From NCBI RefSeq assembly GCF_024347375.1, contig NZ_AP025470.1, forward strand, positions 1,488,001-1,552,000: a DNA stretch of 64,000 nucleotides. The letters are read 5' to 3'. The translations under genes were made by a program, and so were the position numbers. The stretch is from Vibrio coralliirubri. Lineage in GTDB: Bacteria > Pseudomonadota > Gammaproteobacteria > Enterobacterales > Vibrionaceae. The notes beneath the pieces are model-generated. The model was not told the DNA's origin. It did no database searches and saw only the letters and a program-made list of their open reading frames with translations. This document shows positions 12,001 to 18,445 of the stretch, in pieces (position 1 is the stretch's first letter; every line of letters starts with the position of its first letter).

Positions 12001-14735
12001 ACGACGTCGACGCTAATTTTGATAACCCAGATGCGCCGTATGTACTCACCTTAGCAATTGACCAAACATTGCCGGGAGCACAGGGTGAATTTGAGTTTAC
12101 AAGTTCTCCTGATGTGACGTTTGTACTACAACCTGACGGCTCATTGGTGATTACGGGTAAAGAAGCGGACATCAATACCGCATTGACCAATGGAGCTGTG
12201 ACGTTCAAGCCAGATCCAGACCAGAACTACCTCAACCAGAGTGGTTTAGTCACGATCAATGCGACCCTCGATGACGGCGGTAATAACGGTCTGATTGACG
12301 CTGGAGATCCGAGTACGGCTCAAACCAATCAAACCACCTTTACCATTAAGGTGACGGAAGAGAATGATGCGCCTGTCGCGACAGATGTTGATTTAGGCTC
12401 GATTGCGGAAGACGGCCAAATCGTGATTGTGGAAGGTGACTTAATTGCGGCAAGCTCTGATATCGAGAATCATAATCTGACCGTAACGGGTGTCACTCTA
12501 ACTCAAGGGCAAGGTCAACTGCAGCGCTTTGAGAATGCTGGTGGAGCAGACAATGCTGCGATTACAGGGCCGTTCTGGCTGTTCGTTGCAGACAGTGATT
12601 TCAACGGCGACGTTAAATTTAATTACTCCATTATCGATGATGGTACAACCAATGGTGTGGATGATTTTAAAACCGATAGCGCTGAAATCAGCCTTGTCGT
12701 GACAGAAGTGAATGACCAACCTGTCGCGACAAATATTGATCTGGGCTCGATTGTGGAAGAAGGTCAAGTGATCATCAAAGAGGAAGATTTGATCGCGGCG
12801 ACAACCGATCCTGATGCAGATAACATCACGGTGACCAATTTGGTACTCGATCAGGGTCAAGGCACATTGCAACGTTTTGAAAACGTGGGTGGAGCGGATG
12901 ATGCTTCGATTACAGGCCCATATTGGGTGTTTACCGCAGCCAACGAGTACAGCGGTGATGTTAAGTTCACTTATACCGTAGAAGACGATGGTACAACTAA
13001 CGGCGTAAATGATTTCCTAACGGATACCGCTGAAATAAGCGTTGTGGTAACGGAAGTGAATGATCAGCCAGTGGCAACGGACATCGACTTGGGCACCATC
13101 CTTGAAGAAGGTCAGCTAATCATCAAAGAGGAAGATTTGATTGGCGCAACGAGCGATCCAGAGAACGACACGATTACCGTGACGAACTTGGTGATCGATC
13201 AAGGGCAAGGCACATTACAACGCTTTGAAAACGTGGGTGGTGCGGATGACAACTCGATCAATGGACCATATTGGGTATTTACTGCAGCGGATGAATATAA
13301 CGGTGATGTTAAGTTCACCTATACCGTAGAGGATGATGGTACCACCAATGGTGCCAATGACTTCTTGACGGATAGTGCTGAAATCAGTGCTGTGGTGCAA
13401 GGTGTCAACGATATACCTGTTGTTAATGGTGACAGTGTCACCAGTCTTGTCGACGAGGATGCCGGTCAGCTATTGAGTGGTATCAATGTCAGTGACCCCG
13501 ATTATGTGGATGCATTTTCGAATGACCTAATGACAGTCACACTGACGGTGGATTACGGTACATTGAACGTAGCACTCCCGGCAGGGACGACCGTGATGGT
13601 TAACGGCAACAACACCGGTTCGGTCATCTTAGTCGGTACACTGAGCGATTTGAACGCACTGATTGATACGCCAACCAGTCCAAATGGCGTTTACCTCGAT
13701 GCGAGCTTGTCTCCAACCAATAGTATTGGATTAGAAGTCATCGCTAAAGACAGCGGAAACCCTTCAGGTATCGCGATTGAAACTGCGCCAGTGGTGTATA
13801 ACATCGCGGTGACACCGGTGGCGAATGCGCCAACCTTGTCTATTGACCCGGCATTCAACTATGTGAGAAACATTACGACCAGCTCATCTGTGGTCGCTAA
13901 TAGTGGAGTCGCTTTAGTCGGAATTGTCGCTGCATTGACGGATATTACTGAAGAGTTGACGTTGAAGCTCAGTGATATTCCGGACGGCGTTGACGTAACC
14001 AGTGATGCGGGTACGGTTTCGCTGGTGGGGGATACTTGGATAGCGACGGCTGATGCGATTGATAGTCTCAGACTCGTCGAGCAACCATCAGCTGGTAAGC
14101 CGTTAACTCCGGGTAATTACACGTTGAAGGTTGAGGCGGTATCTGAAGAAACGGACAATAACGATATTGCGATATCTCAAAACATTGATCTAAACCTCAA
14201 TATAGTTGCGAACCCAATAGATCTCGATCTGTCTTCTGAAACAGACGATGTGCAACTTTTAGCGAGTAACTTTGATACTAACCTCACTGGCGGATCAGGA
14301 AATGACCGACTTGTAGGTGGAGCTGGTGACGATACGCTTGTTGGCGGTGACGGTAACGACACCTTGATTGGCGGCGGAGGCTCAGACATTCTGACTGGTG
14401 GCGATGGTATGGACTCGTTCGTATGGCTTAACATCGAAGATGGTGTTGAAGATACGATTACCGACTTTGATTTGTCGGAAGGGGACAGTATTGATTTGAG
14501 AGAAGTGTTGCCGGAGCTTAAAAATACATCTCCAGACATGACCGCGTTGCTACAACAGATAGACGCGAAAGTGGACGGGGATGACATTGAGCTTACGATC
14601 AACCCGGATGGCTTAGGTACTACGGAACAGGTGATTGTGGTTGAAGACCTTGCGCCACAGCTAACCTTAAGTGGCACCATGCCTTCAGACATCCTAGATG
14701 CGCTAGTACAGCAAAATGTGATAACTCACGGTTAA
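3..14735 (+). CDS. Giant RTX-type repeat adhesin, type I secreted (5' end outside window)
   Basis: The reading frame is open from base 3 and its first residues already match the internal repeats, so the true start lies upstream. The visible part is about 4910 residues. Order seen: tandem ~270-residue repeats (to about base 5990), two or three divergent versions with VDEDDL motifs (5990-7340), a long stretch of distinct acidic beta-rich modules (7340-12360), three 116-residue cadherin-like repeats (12363-13406), then GGxGxDxL calcium-binding nonapeptides (about 14287-14420) and a C-terminal type I secretion tail. The first repeats resemble the T1SS-143 family of LapA-like surface proteins. The composition, rich in Asp, Thr, Val and Gly and almost without Cys, suits a Ca-stabilised extracellular fibre. 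It is probably exported by a LapBCE-type system not present here and used for surface or biofilm attachment. Ligand unknown. Confidence 0.9.
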   Translation, partial: VGDSLTSDGLVIELREEPAGSGNYIGFTTDISNTETTVFTLDFSSTNLGEYTFTLLEAIDHTPIQGNNDLTFNLPVYAVDSDGDDSLMSPLGVTITDDVQVMVNSSLNIEEPTVADLAAGTPTTTTVNVLDEEGADGTTITQFTYDGGVVLTLDQSDTGEQKFDVAEGSLYITLQGDVRFEPNRNLDHTSGDIVKSIVVTSSDSDNDLVSSTVTLTITDGDIPTIDNVPSVTLSESNLSDGSAPSGSAVSQTETITFTNQSDDVTSFRIEPTEFNIGGLLKSNGLTVELKVDPSTPGGYIGFVTTAPNVETNVFTISFSDTNIGQYTFTLLEALDHVDGLGNNNLSFDLPVYAVDKDGDDSLVSQLNVTIGDDVQIMQNGTLDIVEPNVADLAGGAVTTNTIDVMPTQSADGATITQFTYDGQLRTLDQTDNGEQKFSFTEGELFITLQGEVRFEPNRNLDHTTSEDIVKSIVVTSSDFDNDPVTATVTLTITDGDIPTIDAVPSVTLSETNLSDGSSPSGSAVSQTETITFTSQSDDVTSFRIEPTEFNVGGALKSNGFAVEIKEDSANPGTYIGFITNGSSAEVPVFTISFSSTTLGEYTFTLFEALDHVDGLDKNDLSFDLPVYAVDSDGDDSLVSQLNVTIGDDVQIMQGGALNITEPTVADLAAGTPTTATFDVMPDQSADGATITQFTYDGVVNTLDQNIAGEQQFIFAEGKLYITLEGEVRFEPNRDLDHTAGDIVKSIVVTSSDFDKDSVTSTVTLTITDGDIPTIDVIPTVSLSETNLSDGSNPSGSAVSQTETITFTNQSDDVVRFRLEPAEFNTNDALTSNGLAVELREDPQGSGNYIGFTTSSSNAVTTVFTLSFSGTTLGEYTFTLIEALDHQDARGNNDLSFDLPVYAVDSDGDDSLVSQLGVTIGDDVQLMQGGTITSREPAGAVETSNTLDVMPNQSADGAKITSFVFDGNTAESLDLNVNGEQEFVFTEGSVFITTEGEIRFEPVRNQDHTSGDITKTIVVTSTDLDGDIVSSTVTLKITDGDLPTIDLVPGITLSEVDLADGSSPTGNPVTMTQVITYSEGSDDVSHFRIDPAQFNTSGALKSNGLEVEIKEQPANSGNYIGFVKDGSNVETNVFTISFSTTNLGQYTFTLLEALDHADGLQNNTLSFDVPVLAVDTDGDDSAMSPMTVVITDDVQGVQDGALSITEPSLADIAAGTPTTPTIDVMPTQSADGAKVTQFIYDGGTAVTLDPTVSTEQVFTVTDGLLYITIEGEVRFEPSRNLDHSSGDIVRTIVVTTSDFDNDTDTADVTLTIKDGINPVIDVVPSVNLSEVNLADGSTPSGSAVSSTQTITYTVGSDDLSHFRIATNEFNPGDVLKSNGLVVQLKEDPSSPGDYIGYTDDGAGNVTDVFTISFDSVNKGQFTFTLIEALDHLDGDLNNSLNFNLPVYAVDTDGDDSVKRDVVVTIQDDLQQMQDGTLTITEPNTGTPTTLTVDVLPTPSADGATITQFTYDGGSAITLNQNISGEQEFVFTEGSLFVTLDGDVRFEPNRNLDHSAGDIVKSIVFTSSDFDKDTFSSTVTLTIVDGDGPTINVVPSVSLSESLLADGSTPSGTPVSVTQTITSLASSDDIGKIVVEVGLFNTNGVLKSDGLELSLREEPAGSGDYIAFTTDGSGGEKIIFTLDFDDTNPSQYTFTLLERLDHVDGLGNNDLSFDLSVYAQDTDGDISASKPLSVTITDDVQLMQSGALSITEPSTGTPTTTTFDVMPAQSADGATVTKFTYGSQPESSLVQSNTGEQKFVFAEGSLFITLEGDVRFEPNRNLDHSGGDIVKTITVTSEDKDGDIVTSTVTLTIADGAPPTIDTVPTVALEEANLIDGSSPGLPVSQTETITFTAGSDDVSHFRIDTTQFNTSGDLKADGLVVQLKEDPANSGNYIGFVESGGVQTDIFTITFSSLVLGEYTFTLLEELDHLPVQGNNDQIFTLPVIAVDKDNTDSAVKPLTVTITDDVPTITDTTVASTFVVDEDDLGSVVAQATGSFVTTEGADQVEVYELRNISTLEATLSSGNEGIKITEITGAANTTTYQGATDPGGTPIFTLVLTDDGAYTFTLLGPLNHATTPSNLDTLTIPFDVVAVDGDGDDSNQYVLPIEVLDDAPVMSAPTGETVVDEDDLTGVGSDQSEDTIINGLFTVDEGADGVVKYELVDEDLVLAGLTSDGESLEWLAVSQSGTTFTYVAQTTTSNEAVFEIIFDTSDNSYQFELFKPLKHPDGADENAIDLNFSVVAEDFDQDQSNAIDLKITVTDDVPLVTTQSITRIEGQGYGNSKVDMFANATDVGADGAVLSRIEGITSNGADIVFRTGNSGPYSSSFDLNSGSQQVRVYEQTDDGSGGVDTRELGRLRINSNGEVEFRANGYLDHDGLDTIDFSINVIATDGDLDTSETPLDITITDRDSTRIALKVTTFEDAGRDSTIPYATGDEPDLENVQDNQSGLPNAPAQVALQVNLYDQDNNESIGQLTIKSPNGGDSHQGTFYYFDGTSYHELMPEPNGSIIFGPPQLEQSFAPNPNEPRQTIATIDNLFFVPDQHASSDETGGRVRYELEIEKNGNTDHTVNSNFRIEIEAVADIATWDDANSTYQYQVNEDEDNVTLQLNAESQDNSNTETITYELEAIQGDGKFELLDQNGNVLTPVNGVYIIASADINSTVVNPIDNFSGQIEFKATAITEETLNPYDDSANGGLDKTTARSVEQNIIIDVTADADPGSFSVNRIRINEDNIDDPNYLGPLANKDDFTLDEVITMNGSVDTDGSEELFVRISNITEGAVLYFLGTTTPVPTITINGIDYQEVAYSDLANVEIVPTKHSNVDFTFDVTGVVKDTANLSSGAQVDEEILGTKTVNVEVKGVADIPYGGTSGTAWTAIPDTDPDPASGVQTTIQESQNGDSYAELDFTVLSGERRPDPAAVDQTPLPDDGSESITVILSGIPDGVILEDGDGTIIDLNFVGYETGPGGSPDLSKPIYEANITDAGKTSGIRIRPVDSSTENIHIQGKVIVTENDGHTLTFDQEVRVLVEPRIDTSATYSTVTNGDEDTVISIDWHPEGTDYIDDDEHFTSIVISAIPTDVESVVVNGDVTWVYDASAGTLTITPKSGQTAEEFTQIALNNNFIQITPEQDSSTDFTLNTVVMIEERDHEYVDATDPGQGIATATITGTINVVVTPVVEPQDASNKLIVDDVLGTGALATVVADANTGVLKFTTNSDNTSVTDEFVIRYQETDASSAIEEVDQLVIQLTNVDDSALSDAVLNQLLVIGAAYEGDGRWVVTNEDIFSISAPNGLVLPSGNSGAGGFNDIKMDIFSTVIDRGDGAEVESSTAARRDGEVTLSFPQVVAGSTKVAADIDMTPDSVVDAIEDTQLDLGTALNGLITFSGEDDSTDQVTIIIDDSVTINPGAANEVTFPISLSGSSDLDFVNGKYVFQTTVDQGVSTDFSGLLLNLPADYSGDFRLPITIVTKDMLSGDEKTLVTDVVIKVAPDVEGNPDIDVTVVGSLDDSFSPVDTDGQAGQDPVGYEDTYIQLDFSSTITDQVSGDEGGDEKFTSITLTLNDTSVGAFYTSAGVSLGTSVTFNEAEINAGALDNVLFRPAPNYPTGNDINQVQVNVSGTITDTATYNDASSPIGTATDTDTFNTNVSFEVVPVVDDVLVTGPGSDPDVIEITGTEDQLISLSGTGPVSIALTDLDGSEQFVSIKFTDVPDGFQMRADAGSAYTVKNNGGGEWSVQLPQASGLSFDLSEISILPPKDFSGTAEFGVAVFTQESLLGVPTAASNLPSFKLHVVPVGDDVDTNPTDSVTGNEGQNIDIEINATILDKELSATGSGTYTENAPETLRVEVAGVPQDASIYYPDGTTLASYDPVTQIWTLDVAAQSLDKIVFNSGEHNSDTGNVLGINGPLLITVRSVDTDADNTEYLGTPTSFDVDLVIDPINDQPTFVNVTNIETKEEDSIALDNFSIYDVDANFDNPDAPYVLTLAIDQTLPGAQGEFEFTSSPDVTFVLQPDGSLVITGKEADINTALTNGAVTFKPDPDQNYLNQSGLVTINATLDDGGNNGLIDAGDPSTAQTNQTTFTIKVTEENDAPVATDVDLGSIAEDGQIVIVEGDLIAASSDIENHNLTVTGVTLTQGQGQLQRFENAGGADNAAITGPFWLFVADSDFNGDVKFNYSIIDDGTTNGVDDFKTDSAEISLVVTEVNDQPVATNIDLGSIVEEGQVIIKEEDLIAATTDPDADNITVTNLVLDQGQGTLQRFENVGGADDASITGPYWVFTAANEYSGDVKFTYTVEDDGTTNGVNDFLTDTAEISVVVTEVNDQPVATDIDLGTILEEGQLIIKEEDLIGATSDPENDTITVTNLVIDQGQGTLQRFENVGGADDNSINGPYWVFTAADEYNGDVKFTYTVEDDGTTNGANDFLTDSAEISAVVQGVNDIPVVNGDSVTSLVDEDAGQLLSGINVSDPDYVDAFSNDLMTVTLTVDYGTLNVALPAGTTVMVNGNNTGSVILVGTLSDLNALIDTPTSPNGVYLDASLSPTNSIGLEVIAKDSGNPSGIAIETAPVVYNIAVTPVANAPTLSIDPAFNYVRNITTSSSVVANSGVALVGIVAALTDITEELTLKLSDIPDGVDVTSDAGTVSLVGDTWIATADAIDSLRLVEQPSAGKPLTPGNYTLKVEAVSEETDNNDIAISQNIDLNLNIVANPIDLDLSSETDDVQLLASNFDTNLTGGSGNDRLVGGAGDDTLVGGDGNDTLIGGGGSDILTGGDGMDSFVWLNIEDGVEDTITDFDLSEGDSIDLREVLPELKNTSPDMTALLQQIDAKVDGDDIELTINPDGLGTTEQVIVVEDLAPQLTLSGTMPSDILDALVQQNVITHG
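153..5873 (+). repeat. Seven tandem ~804-825 bp coding repeats in the adhesin gene
   Basis: The motif encoding YTFTLLEALDH recurs at about 153, 978, 1803, 2625, 3435, 4260, 5070 and 5874, giving seven complete units with pitches of 825, 825, 822, 810, 825, 810 and 804 bp. Each unit also carries the blocks LPVYAVDSDGDDS, DVMPxQSADGA, VRFEPNRNLDH and TLTITDGDIPTID. The units differ at many positions, so the duplication is not very recent. A further partial unit runs off the left edge. Confidence 0.93.
12363..13406 (+). repeat. Three tandem 348 bp (116-residue) coding repeats in the adhesin gene
   Basis: Blocks encoding ND-PVAT-ID-LG-I-EEGQ begin at 12363, 12711 and 13059, and the following NDIPV at 13407 closes the third unit. 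The pitch is exactly 348 bp. Units two and three are closest to each other (shared IIKEEDLI and VEDDGTTNG blocks). This is a cadherin-like, tandem-95-type arrangement, unrelated in sequence to the upstream 270-residue repeats. Confidence 0.88.
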
Positions 14736-14756
14736 GCGAACCATTAAACCATAACG

Positions 14757-14786
14757 AAAGAGGCCAGCATTGCTGGCCTCTTTTTT
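14757..14786 (+). terminator. Intrinsic terminator of the adhesin gene
   Basis: A perfect 9-bp stem, GAGGCCAGC/GCTGGCCTC (14760-14768 and 14772-14780), has a 3-nt loop and is followed by six T. It starts 24 bp after the adhesin stop codon. Confidence 0.9.
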
Positions 14787-14811
14787 GTCACTGTATAAAT
14801 TGAAAAAGACG

Positions 14812-15576
14812 TTACTTAAGAGAGTTGTGGATCAGGAACTCTTCTTCAACACCTTTCAATTTCATCTCATCCATAATGAAGTTCACCGTGTTCAACAAAC
14901 GTTGTTCACCTTTAGGAATCAGATAGCCGAACTGACTGTTGGTGAATGGAGTTTCGCAGCGTGCCGCTTCAAGACGTTCGTCAGTTACTTGATAAAATAG
15001 ACCTTCAGGCGTTTCTGTCACCATCACATCAACTTTGCCTTCTGCTACTGCTTTCGGTACGTCGAGGTTGTTCTCGTAGCGTGTGAAGCTTGCATTTTGC
15101 AAGTTTGCGTCGGCAAAGATCTCGTTAGTACCGCCAATGTTCACGCCCACACGAACAGAAGAGAGGTTCACTTTCTCAATGCTGTCGTACTGTTCTGCGG
15201 TGCCTTTCGCAACCAAGAAGCACTTACCAAAGGTCATGTAACCTTGAGTTTGTTCCGCGTTTAACTGACGCTGCATTTTACGCGTAATGCCGCCCATCGC
15301 GATATCGTACTTATCGTCGTCTAGATCGGCCAGTAGATCTTTCCATGTGGTACGAACAATCTTCAATTCGACGCCTAATTGCTCCGCGATGTGCTGTGCA
15401 ACGTCGATATCGTAGCCAGAGTAGCTTTTACCATCGAAGTAAGAGAAAGGCTTGTAGTCGCCAGTAGTACCCACACGAAGCGTGCCTGATTTTTGAATGT
15501 CTTCTAGCTGGTCAGCGTGTGCGACACCAGAAAGTGCCAGAGCAATGGAAGCAAGTAATAGTGATGTTTTTTTCAT
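14812..15576 (-). CDS. Periplasmic PheC-like solute-binding protein (amino-acid SBP / cyclohexadienyl dehydratase fold)
   Basis: About 254 residues. The Met at 15576 begins a clear signal peptide (MKKTSLLLASIALALSGVAHA), so it is preferred over the in-frame Met ten codons upstream (15606). The mature part begins with the SBP_bac_3 signature DIQKSGTLRVGTTGDYKPFSY, followed by GYDIDVAQHIAEQLG, DDKYDIAMGGIT and GGTNEIFAD. This pattern matches the periplasmic PheC-type arogenate/prephenate dehydratases more than classical amino-acid binding proteins. No permease or ATPase gene is adjacent, which also favours a free-standing enzyme or an orphan receptor. It is convergent with the adhesin gene and monocistronic. 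The fold is clear; the choice between dehydratase and binding protein is not settled. Confidence 0.75.
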   Translation of the reverse strand: MKKTSLLLASIALALSGVAHADQLEDIQKSGTLRVGTTGDYKPFSYFDGKSYSGYDIDVAQHIAEQLGVELKIVRTTWKDLLADLDDDKYDIAMGGITRKMQRQLNAEQTQGYMTFGKCFLVAKGTAEQYDSIEKVNLSSVRVGVNIGGTNEIFADANLQNASFTRYENNLDVPKAVAEGKVDVMVTETPEGLFYQVTDERLEAARCETPFTNSQFGYLIPKGEQRLLNTVNFIMDEMKLKGVEEEFLIHNSLK

Positions 15577-15754
15577 TGTAATTGTCTGTTGTGTTTGTGT
15601 TGTCATTCAAAGTAACAGAAACAATCAGAGAAAGAGATCAAACCATTGGAAAGGTTGGAAAAGAAGATAAAACGAGGGCAGGAGATAGGTATTTCTACGG
15701 TATGTGAGCATTGATCGAGATGCGTTTCATATTCCATTTTGATAAACCGAAGAT

Positions 15755-15790
15755 AAACAAAAAGCCCATGTTATCGAATAACATGGGCTT
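15755..15790 (-). terminator. Intrinsic terminator of the first symporter gene
   Basis: A perfect 13-bp stem (15762-15774 / 15778-15790) with a 3-nt loop. Read on the minus strand it is followed by a T-rich run. It lies about 40 bp after the stop codon of the symporter. Confidence 0.88.
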
Positions 15791-15831
15791 CATTTTGGTT
15801 TAACTTGTTAGCTGCTTATTTAGCTATTTAG

Positions 15832-17598
15832 TTATTTAGCTACTGACTCGTTGTTCATCTTAGCCGGAGCTTTAGATGCGTTAACCAGTAGGATACCAAC
15901 GGTTAGTACCATCGAACCACATAGTAGGAACAACAAGCGTCCTGTTGGTTCGTTTGGAATCAGAGCCATTGCTAGGATACCGAAACCTGCTGTGCTGATA
16001 AGCTTACCAAGCATTGAACGCTGTTTAGTATCTAGGTTTTGTTGCTCTTCACCTTCCGCTACAAGCGGCGTGTTCCAGTTAGTGAATAGTTGGTCAACTT
16101 CTTTCTCACGCTCTGGCGATAGGCCTTTGTAGAAGCGAGAAGTCATGATGAAGTAACCACCTGTGAACACTACGTGAGCCGCTAAGCTAAGACCGACTTT
16201 CAAGTCGCTCCATTCACGGCCTGTAAGCGCTGTTTCTAGACCAAATAGGTTCTCGATGTCTTCTGCTTGCAGAGAGATACCGAAGATGTAAGAAACGAAA
16301 CCACCAACCACTAGAGTAGACCAACCAGCCCAGTCAGGTGTCTTACGAATCCACATACCTAGTAGTACAGGGATAAGCATTGGGAAGCCAATCAACGCAC
16401 CTACGTTCATTACGATATCGAACAAGCTTAAGTGACGCAGAGAGTTAATGAATAGACCAATCGCGATGATGATAATACCCATCATGATAGTCGTTAGCTT
16501 ACTTACAATAACCAGCTCTTTCTGAGTCGCATTTTGACGAAGAATTGGGCTGTAGAAGTTCATTACAAAGATACCAGCGTTACGGTTCAAACCTGAATCC
16601 ATAGAAGACATCGTTGCAGCGAACATTGCTGACATAAGAAGACCAACCATACCTGCTGGCATTAAGTTTTGTACGAATGCTAGGTAAGCAGCATCACCGG
16701 CTTTGTCGCCCATTGATGTGTATTGCTCAGCGAACTCAGGCATGAATGCACTTACGTACCAAGGTGGTAGGAACCAAATTAGTGGACCAACAACCATAAG
16801 GATACATGCTAGGCCTGCCGCTTTACGTGCGTTTTCACTGTCTTTTGCACATAGGTAACGGTAAGCGTTGATGCTGTTGTTCATTACACCGAACTGCTTC
16901 ACGAAGATGAATACAACCCAAAGGATGAAGATGCTCATGTAGTTTAGGTTGTTACCTAACATGAAGTCGCCGTCGAAGTTAGCAACGATGTTAGTTAAGC
17001 CGCCACCGTGGAAGTAAGCTGCTACCGCACAAGTGATTGTCACGGCCATGATTACAAGCATTTGCATGAAGTCAGAAGCAACAACCGCCCAAGAGCCGCC
17101 CGTTACTGCCATCAATACTAGAACCATACCCGTAACCACAATGGTAGCTTCCATTGGGATGTTGAATACCGCTGCTACAAAGATCGCTAGACCGTTTAGC
17201 CAGATACCTGCAGAGATAAGGCTGTCCGGCATACCTGCCCATGTGAAGAACTGTTCAGACGTTTTACCAAAGCGCTGACGAATAGCTTCGATCGCCGTTA
17301 CCACACGAAGTTGGCGGAACTTTGGAGCGAAGTACATATAGTTCATGAAGTAGCCAAAAGCATTGGCTAAGAATAGGATTACAATAACGAAACCGTCATT
17401 GAATGCGCGTCCTGCGGCACCTGTAAACGTCCATGCTGAAAATTGTGTCATGAAGGCAGTTGCACCAACCATCCACCACAACATTTTGCCGCCCCCTCTG
17501 AAGTAATCACTTGTAGAGGTGGTGAACTTACGGAACATCCAACCAATCGCGATTAAAAAGAAGAAGTAGGCGAGAACAACAAAAGTATCAATAGTCAT
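15832..17598 (-). CDS. SSS-family sodium/solute symporter, probable alginate-oligomer or DEH importer
   Basis: 588 residues with about 13-14 hydrophobic segments, typical of the sodium:solute symporter (SSF) family. The N-terminus (TSDYFRGGGKMLWWMVGATAFMTQFSAWTFTG) carries the SSF core motif, and 'MFAATMSSMDSGLNRNAGIFV' holds the conserved TM8 Ser residues that bind sodium in family members. It is a close paralog of the symporter at 33215-34993. Symporters of this type in Vibrio alginate loci (Toa proteins) import DEH and short oligoalginates, and the position next to kdgA/kdgK supports this. Good Shine-Dalgarno (AAAAGG) before the ATG. TTGTAnTACAA operators and a CRP-like site lie upstream. 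Exact substrate is inferred. Confidence 0.85.
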   Translation of the reverse strand: MTIDTFVVLAYFFFLIAIGWMFRKFTTSTSDYFRGGGKMLWWMVGATAFMTQFSAWTFTGAAGRAFNDGFVIVILFLANAFGYFMNYMYFAPKFRQLRVVTAIEAIRQRFGKTSEQFFTWAGMPDSLISAGIWLNGLAIFVAAVFNIPMEATIVVTGMVLVLMAVTGGSWAVVASDFMQMLVIMAVTITCAVAAYFHGGGLTNIVANFDGDFMLGNNLNYMSIFILWVVFIFVKQFGVMNNSINAYRYLCAKDSENARKAAGLACILMVVGPLIWFLPPWYVSAFMPEFAEQYTSMGDKAGDAAYLAFVQNLMPAGMVGLLMSAMFAATMSSMDSGLNRNAGIFVMNFYSPILRQNATQKELVIVSKLTTIMMGIIIIAIGLFINSLRHLSLFDIVMNVGALIGFPMLIPVLLGMWIRKTPDWAGWSTLVVGGFVSYIFGISLQAEDIENLFGLETALTGREWSDLKVGLSLAAHVVFTGGYFIMTSRFYKGLSPEREKEVDQLFTNWNTPLVAEGEEQQNLDTKQRSMLGKLISTAGFGILAMALIPNEPTGRLLFLLCGSMVLTVGILLVNASKAPAKMNNESVAK

Positions 17599-17659
17599 CT
17601 TTTCAGCCTTTTAAATATCATAATTAACTGGGCTTAGATTAACGCGTCCCAAGGTTTAT

Positions 17660-17670
17660 TTGTACTACAA
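17660..17670. promoter_or_regulatory. GntR/FadR-type operator TTGTACTACAA (perfect)
   Basis: Perfect match to the recurrent palindrome TTGTAnTACAA, 62 bp upstream of the symporter ATG. It fits the FadR-subfamily consensus TNGTNNNACNA. Two weaker copies lie farther upstream (17808-17818 ATGTATTACAA; 17877-17887 ATGTGCTACAA), making a three-site cluster. Confidence 0.65.
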
Positions 17671-17681
17671 TATGTCTTTAG

Positions 17682-17697
17682 TATGATCTAGGTCGCA
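17682..17697. promoter_or_regulatory. CRP-like site
   Basis: TATGATCTAGGTCGCA matches 13 of 16 positions of the CRP core TGTGATCTAGATCACA. It lies 12 bp from the perfect operator and about 85 bp upstream of the symporter start, which suggests catabolite control in addition to the GntR-type repressor. Confidence 0.5.
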
Positions 17698-18402
17698 TTG
17701 ATTTTTCTGGTGCTAATGCACGACTATATAAGTGTTTGTTTTAATTGAATTTAAATGTGCGTACATTTTGTTTGAGATCTAAAATAAATTGAGGGTTAAA
17801 TGTTTATATGTATTACAATATAAGCAAAAGCGCTTACTTTGCCGTATCTATAAGATTTTAATTATAACCGTAACAAATGTGCTACAAATTGGTGTGTTGT
17901 GCGACGACATTCACGTTAATTTGGAACTCTATACTGAAAATTTTCGTATTGAGATTTCAAGTGTAGCTCATTGTTTTCACTTCGCTATTTTCTGTTTATC
18001 TGCGGCTATGAAGCCTTTCTATGCTATTTATTCATTTTTTCGTGCCACAGAGGTGCGTATTTGGAATTTTTGTCACTGAGTGGGCGTTAAACTGGGCGAC
18101 GAGACACATTTTGCGGCTCACTTTGTCTATTGTGGTCTTCAGTGCATGCGATGAGAGATGCTTGATGACGTATCGAAAAGGAACATTGCTGGATAAGAAG
18201 CTGGATAGGCGACAGGGGGAACCAGTAACGCTTCGTTAGATGCGTGCTGAAGTCGATTGAAAGCTTACATTACTTGTTATTGCCTGTCTTAGTCGCGGAG
18301 CTGTGCGAATCCATAGAGAGAAAGGCGATAAGGTGTGGGGAAACAGAACGTTGATTGAGCGTGTTTTACGGTTAGTCAGCGCAATAAACGCCAGATAACA
18401 AA
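17698..18402. other. Gene-free interval upstream of the symporter
   Basis: Roughly 700 bp between the symporter control region and the kdgA terminator. Apart from the two weaker operator copies (17808-17818, 17877-17887) no gene or structure is convincing. Short open frames here lack a ribosome binding site and show AT-rich, non-coding composition. Confidence 0.5.
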
Positions 18403-18424
18403 AAGCCCCACCGAGGTGAGGCTT
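18400..18424 (-). terminator. Intrinsic terminator of the kdgF-kdgK-kdgA operon
   Basis: On the minus strand, stem AAGCCTCACC/GGTGGGGCTT with a two-base loop and one mismatch (18403-18424) followed by five T. About 20 bp after the kdgA stop codon. Confidence 0.82.
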
Positions 18425-18445
18425 CATCACTAAATCTAAAATAGA

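Noticed and set aside
14177..14692. Minus-strand open frame of 171 codons opposite the RTX region
   Set aside because: Low-complexity Ser/Pro-rich translation produced by reading the RTX glycine/aspartate repeats backwards; the plus strand is clearly coding.
17789..18079. Plus-strand frame of 96 codons between the symporter and kdgA
   Set aside because: It starts with TTG, has no Shine-Dalgarno, overlaps operator-like sites and has AT-rich non-coding composition.
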